64,000 nt of DNA, taken from assembly GCA_910585645.1 (NCBI GenBank), contig CAJUFP010000004.1:1-64000 (forward strand), read 5' to 3'. The notes beneath the pieces are model-generated. The model was not told the DNA's origin and searched no databases. It saw nothing but the letters and a program-made list of their open reading frames with translations. Positions 33,922-41,920 of the stretch are shown in pieces (the stretch's first letter is position 1; each line of letters starts with the position of its first letter). This DNA is from an uncultured Hungatella sp. GTDB lineage: Bacteria > Bacillota > Clostridia > Lachnospirales > Lachnospiraceae. Both the position numbers and the translations under genes were made by a program.

Positions 33922-34110
33922 CTGACAGACTTATCCCGGTTATTCGCAATTTTACTCCTTTGCCTTCCTACTTGGATTCTTCCTTGTGTCAGTGCATGGG
34001 TTTGATTTTTAAGTCTTCCTTGGCTTTGGGGTAAGTTGGTGTGCTCACGCCGCAGTAACAGGAAGCGTTATTATTTTAAATCAATTTTTTGGGAAAGTCA
34101 ACGGGGTTAT

Positions 34111-34383
34111 CTAAAGATGATTTATCCAAATGCAAAACATGTGTAACAGTTCAAATAACCCTTGAACCGTTACAAACATGTTACTTTTCCGCCCCGTGGA
34201 CTGTAACCAAAACATTGTAGTTTTCTTAGAATTTGTACAGTATCCAACAGCGATACTGACGTCCTGATTACAGTAGTTGGTACTGTACCGTTTGTCCTCT
34301 GCCGCAGTTGTTTCCATTTGGGAAACAACTGCTTTTACCCGTAATTCGCCGTTGTCGGTTTTACAAAACAGGATTTCCCTCAT
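34111..34383 (-). pseudogene. RhuM-family protein remnant
   Basis: The frame begins MREILFCKTDNGELRVKAVV, like the start of RhuM proteins (EILFY.T.DG), then jumps to TTAAEDKRYSTNYCNQDV, IAVGYCTNSKKTTMFW. That corresponds to the conserved TTA-DGK-Y-TNYYNLD and GYR-NS--T-FR-WAT block. The central WLSQ..-LF region of the family is missing and the C-terminal half is absent, so this is a decayed copy with an internal deletion. The 31-bp palindromic repeat at 34143-34173 lies in its 3' part. RhuM genes are usually found near restriction and defence loci. It overlaps the end of the TOPRIM-like gene by 23 bases. Confidence 0.65.
34143..34173. repeat. 31-bp dispersed palindromic repeat, copy 1
   Basis: Arms GTAACAGTTCAA and TTGAACCGTTAC enclose a seven-base loop ATAACCC. 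Read in the opposite orientation, the element at 47649-47679 matches it at 28 of 31 positions, including the unpaired loop, so the two are copies of one element rather than chance hairpins. Confidence 0.75.
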
Positions 34384-35137
34384 ACGCTGTCCGGTCAAAA
34401 ATACCGGAAAATGGCAGCCCCAGCTTTGCAACGGAGTTATCGTCCAAATCTCTCAGTTTTTCTCTGAATGTATTATCCTTGCAGCAATAAGAACACTTCT
34501 CACAAACTCTTCCCCCACCTAATTTGCTTTTATCCATATCAGAACAGGACTTTATCCAGCAATCGCCTATGGAATCCTTTGTCAGTTTGAATATCCCCTG
34601 TGTCTTTTGCAGCAAGCGGGTACATAGTATCGACGAAAATTTCTCTCTTGTCTTTATGTTGTTGAATCCATTACCGATTAAATGCCTCCACACGGAAAGA
34701 TCGCGGCTTTTAAAATAATTTTTCCCAGATAAAATATCCTGTTGAATGGCCTCTACCTGTGGCATGTAGTGAATAAATCCCGGACCTAAAATGCTCTCAA
34801 TCCCAGCGTAGCTTAAAAATAATTCTTCAAAACAGTAATACGTAGTATACCGAAAAACTACATCATATCTGCTGCATGTCCCTGAAATATCATGCAATAA
34901 AACCGGTACCGGCACTCCTGAAATGGATTCTACATGGTCAAAAAACAGGATAAAAACATCCCCAGGATTAAATGCCCTGCTCATGGCAAGAAATTTCGGA
35001 AGCAATTTTCTATTACCCTCAGAGGCTTCTAAAATATACGTTTCGCCTTTGCAACACTCTGCGATCACATGCCGGATAAATGTATATTCCGCTTTATCTT
35101 TCTCTCCCTCACATAAGAAGTGAAAAGTCAAAACCAT
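34361..35137 (-). CDS. TOPRIM-like unknown protein of a three-gene operon
   Basis: A 258-residue protein I cannot name. The N terminus FHFLCEGEKDKAEYTFIRHVI and the later GDVFILFFDHVES recall the E-loop and acidic strand of TOPRIM-like nucleases such as OLD-family or RloB-like proteins, but the second aspartate of the DxD motif is not evident. The C terminus has a cysteine group, CEKCSYCCKD, that could bind metal. Its start overlaps the P-loop gene by ten bases. With that partner it makes an ATPase-plus-TOPRIM-like pair, an arrangement known from several defence systems. The function is open; the reading frame itself looks convincing. Confidence 0.7.
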   Translation of the reverse strand: MVLTFHFLCEGEKDKAEYTFIRHVIAECCKGETYILEASEGNRKLLPKFLAMSRAFNPGDVFILFFDHVESISGVPVPVLLHDISGTCSRYDVVFRYTTYYCFEELFLSYAGIESILGPGFIHYMPQVEAIQQDILSGKNYFKSRDLSVWRHLIGNGFNNIKTREKFSSILCTRLLQKTQGIFKLTKDSIGDCWIKSCSDMDKSKLGGGRVCEKCSYCCKDNTFREKLRDLDDNSVAKLGLPFSGIFDRTAYEGNPVL

Positions 35138-35580
35138 CCCACCTCACTAAACATATATTTTAAGATTATTCTGTCGCCCTCTGTAATAAATTCCCCGTAA
35201 TAATTGGGAGACAGGCCTAAAGGTAACGTTGTCCTTGCAAATATAAGATAAGAATTTTTCTTGTCTCTGCAAATAAAATCAACCAATTCATCTGTTAATA
35301 TTAAGTCACCCCTGTCTATGATTATCAGAGTATCCCTTAAATCTTTCAAATCTTCTTTTAAAAAAATATTATCATATGCAATAACATTTGGATAATCTTC
35401 AAGGGCATTAAATCTACCGCTGTCTTTATCCGCCTTGATATAATTAACCAGCAGAGTCTTTCCTGTTGCGCTGTCACCTAACACCTGAGTAATTGGTTTT
35501 CGTATATCCAGATCAAACCTGATCTGAGAGGAGAATGTCCCTGTAAATCTGCCTGATCCGAAATCATACCTATTATCCAT
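35128..35580 (-). CDS. Small P-loop protein of a three-gene operon
   Basis: A 150-residue protein with a P-loop GDSATGKTLLVNYI (about residues 35-48) and a Walker B-like TLIIIDRGDLIL, followed by NSYLIFARTTLPLGL. This is only the core of an ATPase or kinase fold, without a lid or helical domain. It overlaps DUF4869 upstream by eight bases and the TOPRIM-like gene downstream by ten, so the three products are made together. It probably acts as the nucleotide-binding subunit of a complex. I do not know a named family for it. Confidence 0.72.
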   Translation of the reverse strand: MDNRYDFGSGRFTGTFSSQIRFDLDIRKPITQVLGDSATGKTLLVNYIKADKDSGRFNALEDYPNVIAYDNIFLKEDLKDLRDTLIIIDRGDLILTDELVDFICRDKKNSYLIFARTTLPLGLSPNYYGEFITEGDRIILKYMFSEVGWF

Positions 35581-36031
35581 ACATCACCACCCCTTCATAC
35601 AGGGAATCACAGATGTTGCCATTCACACAGGCCGGAATATCCTGAAAAGTAAATAGCTGTGTAGCCTGCCGCAGCAAAAAGATACTTTCATTGTCTGCCA
35701 GCCGCTCTACAAAATCAAATAGAACTTCTAAAGCATTTCCTCCGCACTCTGTTATATCTAAAACGCGGTCTCCAAATTTCTCTCTGTTTTTTCTTAAATA
35801 TAAATAGGATAACACAATTTTGCACCCGGTAGATAAATGGTGAATATCTGTAACACCAAACCTTGTCCGGATCGTTCCCAGTTTTTTATCTAATACAACT
35901 GCTGAGTCTATCCTTTCTAATGTTTCATTGCTGAATGGATCAAATTCAACCGTCGAAATGTACTTTTTGAAAAAGGATTCTGAATCACGGATAACGTTAT
36001 TTTTATCCCATTTAGTAACGATATGGATCAC
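35573..36031 (-). CDS. DUF4869-type protein
   Basis: A 152-residue protein starting with GTG at 36031 after AAAGGAGTG; the frame is open to 36064 but that extension contains the ribosome site. It resembles DUF4869, a Firmicute family with an IHIVTKWDKNNVIRDSESFF-like start and a conserved internal STGCKIVLSYL and CGGNALEVLFD. The function is unknown. It leads the operon with the P-loop and TOPRIM-like genes. DUF4869 proteins are small and cytoplasmic, with no membrane segment. A product-recognition or sensor role is only a guess. Confidence 0.7.
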   Translation of the reverse strand: MIHIVTKWDKNNVIRDSESFFKKYISTVEFDPFSNETLERIDSAVVLDKKLGTIRTRFGVTDIHHLSTGCKIVLSYLYLRKNREKFGDRVLDITECGGNALEVLFDFVERLADNESIFLLRQATQLFTFQDIPACVNGNICDSLYEGVVMYG

Positions 36032-36178
36032 GCAACCACTCCTTTCCTCACGCTCTAATATCATTATACTGTTTTATGGGAATTTTTCAAGTTATGTGTT
36101 TCTAAATGTCAAAGCATGTTGGAAAGGCAATACTCCATACTTCTTTGATTTTTTTCGATAAATATTTGTGAATTATTT

Positions 36179-36245
36179 ATGAACGTGTTCATTTATGGTT
36201 GACAAAAGAATCGCTCATGACTATAATATAAATGAACTTGTTCAT
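36179..36245 (+). promoter_or_regulatory. tetR promoter flanked by two identical-core operators
   Basis: A -35 TTGACA (36199-36204) and -10 TATAAT (36222-36227), 17 bases apart, form a consensus promoter. ATGAACGTGTTCAT (36179-36192) lies just upstream of the -35, and ATGAACTTGTTCAT (36232-36245) just downstream of the -10. Both have ATGAAC/GTTCAT arms around two bases, as expected for dimer sites of the TetR regulator encoded next. Confidence 0.85.
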
Positions 36246-36271
36246 AAATAAATGAAAGAGGGGAGGTATTT

Positions 36272-36820
36272 ATGAGGAAAAAGGATGATACCCTCCGTGA
36301 CACGCTGCTGAGCCTGTCCCGTGAGATTGCGGACACAGAGGGCATTGAGGCTGTGAATATCCGCTCCATCGCCAGAAGGGCCGGGGTGGCCACGGGGACG
36401 GTGTACAATTATTTTTCCAATAAGGATGAGATTCTTCTTGCCCTGACGGAGGAATACTGGAAACAGACCCTGGCGGAGATGGGAGGCGCCATTACGGCTG
36501 ACTCTTTCTGCGGCCAGGTGCAGGAGATGTTTTTCTTTTTGAAGGAGAGAATTGACCGATCTGCCGGGAAGCTGATGAACAGCCTTGGAGGCGTGGAGAC
36601 AGCCGGTTTAGCCCGCATGGCGTCTATGCAGGCTGCCCTTGAGACTGCCTTTGTGTACCGCATGGACCAGGACCCAAAGATCCGCAAGGATGTGTGGGAT
36701 AAGACTTTTACCAAAGAGCAGTTTGCCAGGTTTATTATGATGAACTTAATGATGCTGTTAAAGATGAAAGCGCCGGATATTGACTTTTTTCTTGCCCTTA
36801 TCAGGCGCGCTGTTTATTGA
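36272..36820 (+). CDS. TetR-family transcriptional regulator
   Basis: A 182-residue TetR/AcrR repressor. The helix-turn-helix is NIRSIARRAGVATGTVYNYFSNKDEILLAL (about residues 30-58). The C-terminal helical domain is of a type without obvious ligand pocket signature. GGGAGG precedes the ATG. Two ATGAAC-N2-GTTCAT operators bracket its promoter, which points to negative autoregulation. The two downstream membrane genes follow within 20 bases and are probably its regulated targets. Confidence 0.92.
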   Translation: MRKKDDTLRDTLLSLSREIADTEGIEAVNIRSIARRAGVATGTVYNYFSNKDEILLALTEEYWKQTLAEMGGAITADSFCGQVQEMFFFLKERIDRSAGKLMNSLGGVETAGLARMASMQAALETAFVYRMDQDPKIRKDVWDKTFTKEQFARFIMMNLMMLLKMKAPDIDFFLALIRRAVY

Positions 36821-36837
36821 GATTATAGGAAGGGGAT

Positions 36838-37512
36838 ATGATTATGCCGCAGGCGATTGGAGAAACTGTTTTTGATATTCTGTATCTTGGCTTTGCGCTG
36901 ATTGCGGGGCTTACGATGGCTGTGAAGGGAAAAACCCGGCTGGTGAAAAAGGCGGGGATTATGGCCGCCCTTCTTGGGGCGGGGGATTCGTTCCACCTGG
37001 TTCCACGCTCCTATGCCCTCTGGACTTCAGGGCTGGAGGCAAACGCGGCTGCCCTGGGGATTGGGAAGTTTATCACTTCCATCACTATGACGATTTTTTA
37101 TGTGATCTTGTATTATGTGTGGCGGGAATATTTTCAGGTGAAGGGCAGAGACGGGCTTACAAAAATTATGTGGGTCCTGGCCGCGCTGCGCGTCGGTTTA
37201 TGCCTGCTTCCGCAGAATCAGTGGCTTTCTTACCGCCAGCCCCTTTTGTTCGGCATCCTGCGCAATGTGCCGTTTGCGGTGATCGGAGTCATTATAATCG
37301 TTATTTTTGCTCAGGAAGTGAAGAGGACGGGGGACCGCGCGTTTCGGTTTATGCCTCTGGCGGTGGGGCTTTCTTTTGGATTCTATCTTCCGGTGGTGCT
37401 GTTTAGCGGGGCGGCTCCCATTGTGGGCGTTCTGATGATACCGAAAACAATGGCTTATGTGTGGATTGTGCTCATGGGCTGGAACCTTTACAAAAAGGAG
37501 GAGGTACAGTGA
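36838..37512 (+). CDS. Multi-pass membrane protein in TetR operon
   Basis: A 224-residue integral membrane protein with about seven hydrophobic helices, rich in glycine, alanine and aromatic residues. It has no family I can name with confidence. Conserved-looking polar positions are GAGDSFHLVPRS in the second helix region and LPQNQW between helices. Its stop overlaps the start of the DUF2871 gene (TGATG), so the two are translated together. Both are likely controlled by the TetR regulator upstream. A role in membrane stress or export of a small hydrophobic compound would fit the context but is not shown. Confidence 0.8.
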   Translation: MIMPQAIGETVFDILYLGFALIAGLTMAVKGKTRLVKKAGIMAALLGAGDSFHLVPRSYALWTSGLEANAAALGIGKFITSITMTIFYVILYYVWREYFQVKGRDGLTKIMWVLAALRVGLCLLPQNQWLSYRQPLLFGILRNVPFAVIGVIIIVIFAQEVKRTGDRAFRFMPLAVGLSFGFYLPVVLFSGAAPIVGVLMIPKTMAYVWIVLMGWNLYKKEEVQ

Positions 37513-37922
37513 TGGTGAAGCGTTACGCGAATCTGGCTTTGGTTTATGGGATTGCGGCTATGGTGTTTGGGGTGTTTTACAGGGAATTTACCAAATTCAG
37601 CCATTTTACAGGCAAAACGAATCTGTCTGTGATGCACACGCATTATTTTCTGCTTGGAATGTTTTTCTTTCTTATGCTGATGGTGATTGAGAAGGTGTTC
37701 GCGTTTTCCGATAAAGGGGTTGGGAAAACCGTTGTTGTTTATCAGGTTGGGCTCAATATTACGGGGATTGGATTTCTTATGAGAGGTCTGACCCAGGTGT
37801 GGGGGACACAGCTGAGCAGAGGAATGGATGCTTCGATTTCCGGGATTGCGGGGATTGGGCATATTTTGATGGGGGGTTGTATGATTGTCTTGTTAATGAA
37901 GATTCGGAAGGGGGCAACGTAA
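37512..37922 (+). CDS. DUF2871 membrane protein
   Basis: A 136-residue protein with four hydrophobic helices. It matches the DUF2871 pattern YANLALVYGIAAMVFGVFYREFTKF, a conserved VMHTHYFLLGMFFFL and GHILMGGCMIVLL near the end. The ATG is the one in TGATG overlapping the previous stop. DUF2871 has no known activity. Two conserved histidines in HTHYF could bind a metal or haem, but this is speculation. It closes the TetR operon. Confidence 0.82.
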   Translation: MVKRYANLALVYGIAAMVFGVFYREFTKFSHFTGKTNLSVMHTHYFLLGMFFFLMLMVIEKVFAFSDKGVGKTVVVYQVGLNITGIGFLMRGLTQVWGTQLSRGMDASISGIAGIGHILMGGCMIVLLMKIRKGAT

Positions 37923-37959
37923 GGGGAATATAACAAAAAACGAAATGTCGATTCCCTTC

Positions 37960-37988
37960 TTGAAATTTTTGCCGTACCATGCGATAAT
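37960..37988 (+). promoter_or_regulatory. Promoter of YheO-type regulator 1
   Basis: -35 TTGAAA (37960-37965) and -10 GATAAT (37983-37988), 17-base spacer, followed by GAA. The same layout, with TTGAAT, 17 bases and GATAATGAA, precedes regulator 2 at 55122-55150, so the promoter was duplicated with the gene. A CCTGTCA/TGACAGG hairpin lies in the leader at about 38024-38041. Confidence 0.6.
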
Positions 37989-38113
37989 GAAACTTACAAA
38001 TCTTTTATGAGCCTGACAATCCTGTCAATATATGACAGGCACATTTACCATCCCTGACGCAGGCCGCCTCCCAACGGCAGATTTTAGAGCTAAGTACGCA
38101 GAAAGGAATCGCC

Positions 38114-38812
38114 ATGACCCCACCTATCCTTCACCAATACACCATCCTTGTAGATTTTCTGGGAAAAACACTGGGCCCGGACTATGAAATTGTACTTCAT
38201 GACATCACTGCCGAGCCCAGCAGAATCATTGCAATTGCCAACGGCCACATAAGCGGCCGGGTCATAGGAAGCCCCACTACCAATTCCGCGTTGCAGACAT
38301 TGGCGGCCAACCCCTATAAAACTAATGATTTCCTATACAACTATCAGATATCAACAAAAGACGGACGTATCCTTCGGGCCTCTACCATGTTTATAAAAGA
38401 TGATGACGGAAATCCCATCGGACTTCTGGGGATTAATTTTGACGATGCCCGCTATCGGGAGCTTTGTACAAAAATGCTCTCTGTCATCCATCCTGACCAG
38501 TTTTTAAAACCACCCCTTATTCCATTTTCGACCGTTCCTGCATCCCCGGAAGGTATTTCTCTGCAGCCCTATACCCTTACGGATGATTTCTCCATGGATA
38601 TATCTACTCTAATGGAAAAATCCTTTGACAGCGTTACCGCCTCTTTAAGCACTCCAATGGAACGTTTAAACCAACAGGAAAAACGTGATATCGTTCAAAA
38701 GCTTCAGGAACGGGGGATGTTCAAGTTAAAAGGTGGAATCTCTTTTGTGGCTAAACGACTTTCCTGCTCCCCCGCAACCGTATATCGCTACTTAGGCGAG
38801 CTGGAAAATTAA
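38114..38812 (+). CDS. YheO-type PAS/HTH transcriptional regulator 1
   Basis: A 232-residue regulator. Residues 1 to about 130 are a YheO-like PAS domain (GPDYEIVLHDIT...GLLGINFDDARYRE). The C-terminal 60 residues are a DauR-like helix-turn-helix (RDIVQKLQERGMFKLKGGIS, VAKRLSCSPATVYRYLG). Family members such as DauR respond to small metabolites. AGAAAGGA precedes the ATG. It directly precedes the BMP transporter/hydantoinase operon, so it is the likely regulator of those genes. It has a close paralogue at 55246-55944, roughly three-quarters identical by eye, with the linker near residues 150-170 the main difference. Confidence 0.9.
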   Translation: MTPPILHQYTILVDFLGKTLGPDYEIVLHDITAEPSRIIAIANGHISGRVIGSPTTNSALQTLAANPYKTNDFLYNYQISTKDGRILRASTMFIKDDDGNPIGLLGINFDDARYRELCTKMLSVIHPDQFLKPPLIPFSTVPASPEGISLQPYTLTDDFSMDISTLMEKSFDSVTASLSTPMERLNQQEKRDIVQKLQERGMFKLKGGISFVAKRLSCSPATVYRYLGELEN

Positions 38813-38842
38813 TTTTAGGCAAGTTTAACGGTGTTCCCATTT

Positions 38843-38885
38843 CCGCCGCCATTTGGGCCTTTCCCAAATAGCGGTGTTTTTATAT
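38843..38885 (+). terminator. Terminator after YheO-type regulator 1
   Basis: CCGCCGCCATTTGGG and CCCAAATAGCGGTG pair with two mismatches around a five-base loop, followed by TTTTTATAT. It separates the regulator transcript from the downstream transporter operon. Confidence 0.75.
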
Positions 38886-38939
38886 GTTTTCTATATTTTT
38901 TACGTGAAATACCTGCCTTTTCTGTGCTTTTTATCCCAT

Positions 38940-39016
38940 AAAAATATAAGAAAAATATTATTATGATGATATTTTCTTATATTTTTGTTGACTTCTCACA
39001 ATCAATATATTATAAT
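38940..39016 (+). promoter_or_regulatory. bmp operon promoter with AT-rich inverted repeat upstream
   Basis: TTGACT (38988-38993) and TATAAT (39011-39016), with a 17-base spacer, form a strong promoter. Abutting the -35 is an inverted repeat with arms at 38940-38958 and 38969-38986 (core AAATATAAG/CTTATATTT) around ten bases. Its position suits an activator or repressor site; the upstream YheO-type regulator is the candidate binder. Confidence 0.65.
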
Positions 39017-39049
39017 TCCCTCATAGAGATGATAAAACAGCCAATCCTA

Positions 39050-39105
39050 TGGATGTGAAAAGGAGGATCGCATCCATGTGCCAGTCTCAATTGATTCCCA
39101 ACTGA
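39050..39105 (+). promoter_or_regulatory. bmpA leader with RBS hairpin and 9-residue upstream ORF
   Basis: The bmpA leader is about 340 bases long (39017-39358). Near its start GGATG (39051) and CATCC can pair around AGGAGG (39061-39066). This ribosome site serves an ATG at 39076 that encodes MCQSQLIPN and stops at 39105. The remaining leader shows no further gene, only an open frame without a start. Such a layout suggests translational or attenuation control. Confidence 0.45.
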
Positions 39106-39358
39106 ACCAATCCTGCTGATGTTCTGAAAAAGCCGGAGAAGAAGGGAATCGCAAGGTTTTCAGGCAAGACTTTACGGACCTGTACCTGGCCCCTTCCCAT
39201 GTCTCCCTACAAGAAACTAAATGAATACCATTTAAAATTTCCAAGGGTTGGCGGCCAGGTAAAAAATGGAACCGAATTTTGCCTGTATATTTGTTATTAT
39301 GTGGAATTTTAGTGAAAAACTAAGTTTAAAGATTAAAAACAGTCAGGAGGAAAAACAT

Positions 39359-40336
39359 ATGAAAAAAAAGTTAGCGCTGCTATTAGCATCATCCATAGTT
39401 CTCACTACATTGGCCGCCTGTGGAAACGGTAATAACAGTAAAACCGATAATCCTGAATGGAAAGGCAGTGTGGCCATGGTCATGCCTGGTCTGATTACAG
39501 ATGAAGCATTTAATCAATACACATACGAAGGCATGGTAAGAGCCAGCAAAGAACTTGGCATCAAGACAGCCTACAGAGAGGAAGTTGCGCAGGATGAACA
39601 GATTGAAGTGCTCCGCCAGTTTGCGCAGCAGGGATATGAGACGATTATTGGACAGGGCGGGCAGTTTGGCGAGGCCCTGCAGACAGTGGCCAAAGAATTT
39701 CCTGATAAAAATTTTATTTTCAGCGTAGCGACAGATACTGGCGGCGTTCCCAATCTGACGGCTTCCACAGTCAGTTACAGCCACGCTGGTTATTTAGCCG
39801 GTATTATGGCCGCATCGGCCACGAAAAATAAAAAGGTGGCATTTATCACAGGCGAGTGGTATGACCCCCATCGTCAGATGGAGGCAAGTTTTTACAAAGG
39901 CGTTGAATATGTTGACCCAAGTATTGAGTCAACGGCTATAACCACCGGTTCCTGGTCCGATGTTACTAAGGCCAGGGAGGCATCTCTCGCGTTAATCGCC
40001 AGCGGTTATGATGTATTGTTTTTCAACCTGGACGCAGCCTATGTAGGCGTTCTGGCGGCAGCCCAGGATTCCAGCGATGTGTATGTGGTTTCTGCTGTTG
40101 TGGACTCGTCTGATCTTGCGCCTGACGTAACCATTGGAAGCGTTGTATTTAACTGGGAAGAATTAGGGTATCAGGAGTGTACCGGTTCTCTTGCGGACGG
40201 AGGTACCCATGTACTGGGAATTGCCGACAACGGCATCATTCCTGTGACTACAGATTTACTCCCTGACGAAGGCAAAGCAGCTGTGGATACGGCTGTAGAG
40301 GACTTAAAAGCCGGAAAAGTCGATATTGATCCTTGA
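39359..40336 (+). CDS. BMP-family (PnrA-like) substrate-binding lipoprotein
   Basis: A 325-residue solute-binding lipoprotein of the BMP/PnrA family, which binds nucleosides and related bases. Lipobox LAAC gives Cys21. Family motifs are MVMPGLITDEAFNQYTYEGM, IIGQGGQFGEALQTVAKEFP (usual G.GF) and the C-terminal LLPDEGKAAVDTAVEDLKAGK. CAGGAGG sets the ATG at 39359; the earlier in-frame start at 39266 has no ribosome site. It is the receptor of the ABC transporter encoded by the next three genes. The hydantoinase and racemase downstream suggest that the ligand is a hydantoin, dihydropyrimidine or nucleoside breakdown product rather than an intact nucleoside, but that is inference. Confidence 0.9.
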   Translation: MKKKLALLLASSIVLTTLAACGNGNNSKTDNPEWKGSVAMVMPGLITDEAFNQYTYEGMVRASKELGIKTAYREEVAQDEQIEVLRQFAQQGYETIIGQGGQFGEALQTVAKEFPDKNFIFSVATDTGGVPNLTASTVSYSHAGYLAGIMAASATKNKKVAFITGEWYDPHRQMEASFYKGVEYVDPSIESTAITTGSWSDVTKAREASLALIASGYDVLFFNLDAAYVGVLAAAQDSSDVYVVSAVVDSSDLAPDVTIGSVVFNWEELGYQECTGSLADGGTHVLGIADNGIIPVTTDLLPDEGKAAVDTAVEDLKAGKVDIDP

Positions 40337-40350
40337 CATCTTATACTGTA

Positions 40351-40386
40351 GGCAGCATCCTTTGCGGATGCTGCCTATTAAAAAAG
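40351..40386 (+). terminator. Intercistronic hairpin after bmpA
   Basis: GGCAGCATCC and GGATGCTGCC form a perfect ten-base stem with loop TTTGC. It is followed by TATTAAAAAA rather than a T-run, so it is more likely a stabilising or partial-termination hairpin that keeps the binding protein in excess of the transporter subunits. Confidence 0.65.
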
Positions 40387-40399
40387 GAGGCGAACTCAT

Positions 40400-41920
40400 A
40401 TGGAAGAACCTAAATTTGCTTTACAGATGACTGATATTACAAAGCGTTTTCCCGGCGTTCTGGCAAATGACCGTATCAGTCTTGATTGTAAGAAAGGGGA
40501 AGTTCTGGGACTGTTGGGGGAAAACGGCGCAGGTAAGACAACGCTGATGAACATCTTATATGGAATGCATCAGCCAGACAGCGGAAAAATCCTCATAAAT
40601 GAAAAAGAAGTAGAAATTACTTCTCCTTCAAAAGCTATTGAGCTTGGTATCGGCATGGTTCACCAGCACTTTAAGCTGGTGGAAACCCTTACGGTTTTAG
40701 AGAATATTGTCCTTGGCATTCCTTCAAATAAAGTATTTCTTGACCTGGAGCCTATACGCAGGCGGCTCTTGGAACTGTGCCAAGAGTATGAATTGTATGT
40801 AGACCCGGACGCCGAAGTGTGGAAACTGCCTGTGGGCCAGCAGCAGTGGGTGGAAATCCTGAAGGCTCTGTACAGAAATGCCCAGGTTTTGGTACTGGAT
40901 GAACCTACTGCTGTTCTGACCCCTTCTGAAAGCGACCAGCTGTGCCGCGCGATCCGGCGCCTTACAAGTGAAGGCCGCTCTATTATTTTTATCAGCCACA
41001 AACTGAGGGAGGTGGTGGAGATCACGGACAGGGTTACGATTATCCGTGACGGAAAGCTGGTGGGAACCATACCTACCTCAGAGGCGACTCAGGCAAAACT
41101 GGCCAACATGATGGTGGGACGTCCTGTTTCGATCGACCGCCGGCCCCGCCCGGCTCTACAACAGAAGAAGCCGGTGCTGGTTATGAAGGATGTAAATGCT
41201 CTTGACGAGCGGGGCATTCAGGCTTTAAAAAACTTTAATCTGACGGTTTATGCCGGCGAGATTGTTGGGGTTGCCGGAGTGGACGGCAATGGACAGAAGG
41301 AACTGGCAGAATGTATTTCCGGCCTTAAAAAACCGGTAAGCGGAACGATTTCTGTCAATGACACCTTGATTACAGATGTTGTAGCGGACCCGAAGTTTAT
41401 CGGGTTTATTCCTGAAGATCGGCAGAAAACCGGACTTGTGATGGATTTCAGCGTTGCCGAAAATCTGATTATCAAAGAGTACCATAAGGAGCCTTACGCG
41501 GAAAAAAGGCTTCTTAAGCTTCAAAATATTAAAAGGCATGCCCAGGACATGATTAAAAAATACGGTATCAAGACCCCAACAGACACGGTTAAAGTAAGCA
41601 CGCTCTCCGGAGGCAACCAGCAGAAAGTCATTATTGCCAGAGAACTGGACTCGGAACCGATTCTGGATATTGCATGCCATCCCACCCGCGGCCTGGATAT
41701 GGGGGCCGTCGCAGGTGTTCATGACGTGTTAATGAAAGAGCGCGAGCGCGGGGCTGCCGTCCTGTTTGTCTCTGCTGAGCTGCAGGAGATTCTGGCTTTA
41801 AGCGACCGCATCATTGTATTATTCCGGGGGGAAATCATGGGCGAGGTAGACGGAGATACAGCGGATGCCTTTACCATTGGCCAGCTGATGTTAGGACAGG
41901 CACTGGAGGAAAAAACATGA
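40400..41920 (+). CDS. Nucleoside-type ABC transporter ATP-binding protein
   Basis: A 506-residue double ABC ATPase of the BMP-linked nucleoside class (NupA/YufO-like). Domain 1: Walker A GENGAGKTT, Walker B VLVLDEPTAVLTPSE. Domain 2: degenerate Walker A GVDGNGQKEL, a signature LSGGNQQKVIIAREL, and ACHPTRGLD in place of a canonical Walker B. One functional and one degenerate site is normal for this class. AAAAGGAGGCGA precedes the ATG. It is the motor for the two permeases, and its stop overlaps the first of them. Confidence 0.92.
   Translation: MEEPKFALQMTDITKRFPGVLANDRISLDCKKGEVLGLLGENGAGKTTLMNILYGMHQPDSGKILINEKEVEITSPSKAIELGIGMVHQHFKLVETLTVLENIVLGIPSNKVFLDLEPIRRRLLELCQEYELYVDPDAEVWKLPVGQQQWVEILKALYRNAQVLVLDEPTAVLTPSESDQLCRAIRRLTSEGRSIIFISHKLREVVEITDRVTIIRDGKLVGTIPTSEATQAKLANMMVGRPVSIDRRPRPALQQKKPVLVMKDVNALDERGIQALKNFNLTVYAGEIVGVAGVDGNGQKELAECISGLKKPVSGTISVNDTLITDVVADPKFIGFIPEDRQKTGLVMDFSVAENLIIKEYHKEPYAEKRLLKLQNIKRHAQDMIKKYGIKTPTDTVKVSTLSGGNQQKVIIARELDSEPILDIACHPTRGLDMGAVAGVHDVLMKERERGAAVLFVSAELQEILALSDRIIVLFRGEIMGEVDGDTADAFTIGQLMLGQALEEKT

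Noticed and set aside
39128..39312. Open frame of about 58 codons in the bmpA leader
   Set aside because: It has no start codon with a ribosome site and no recognisable domain.
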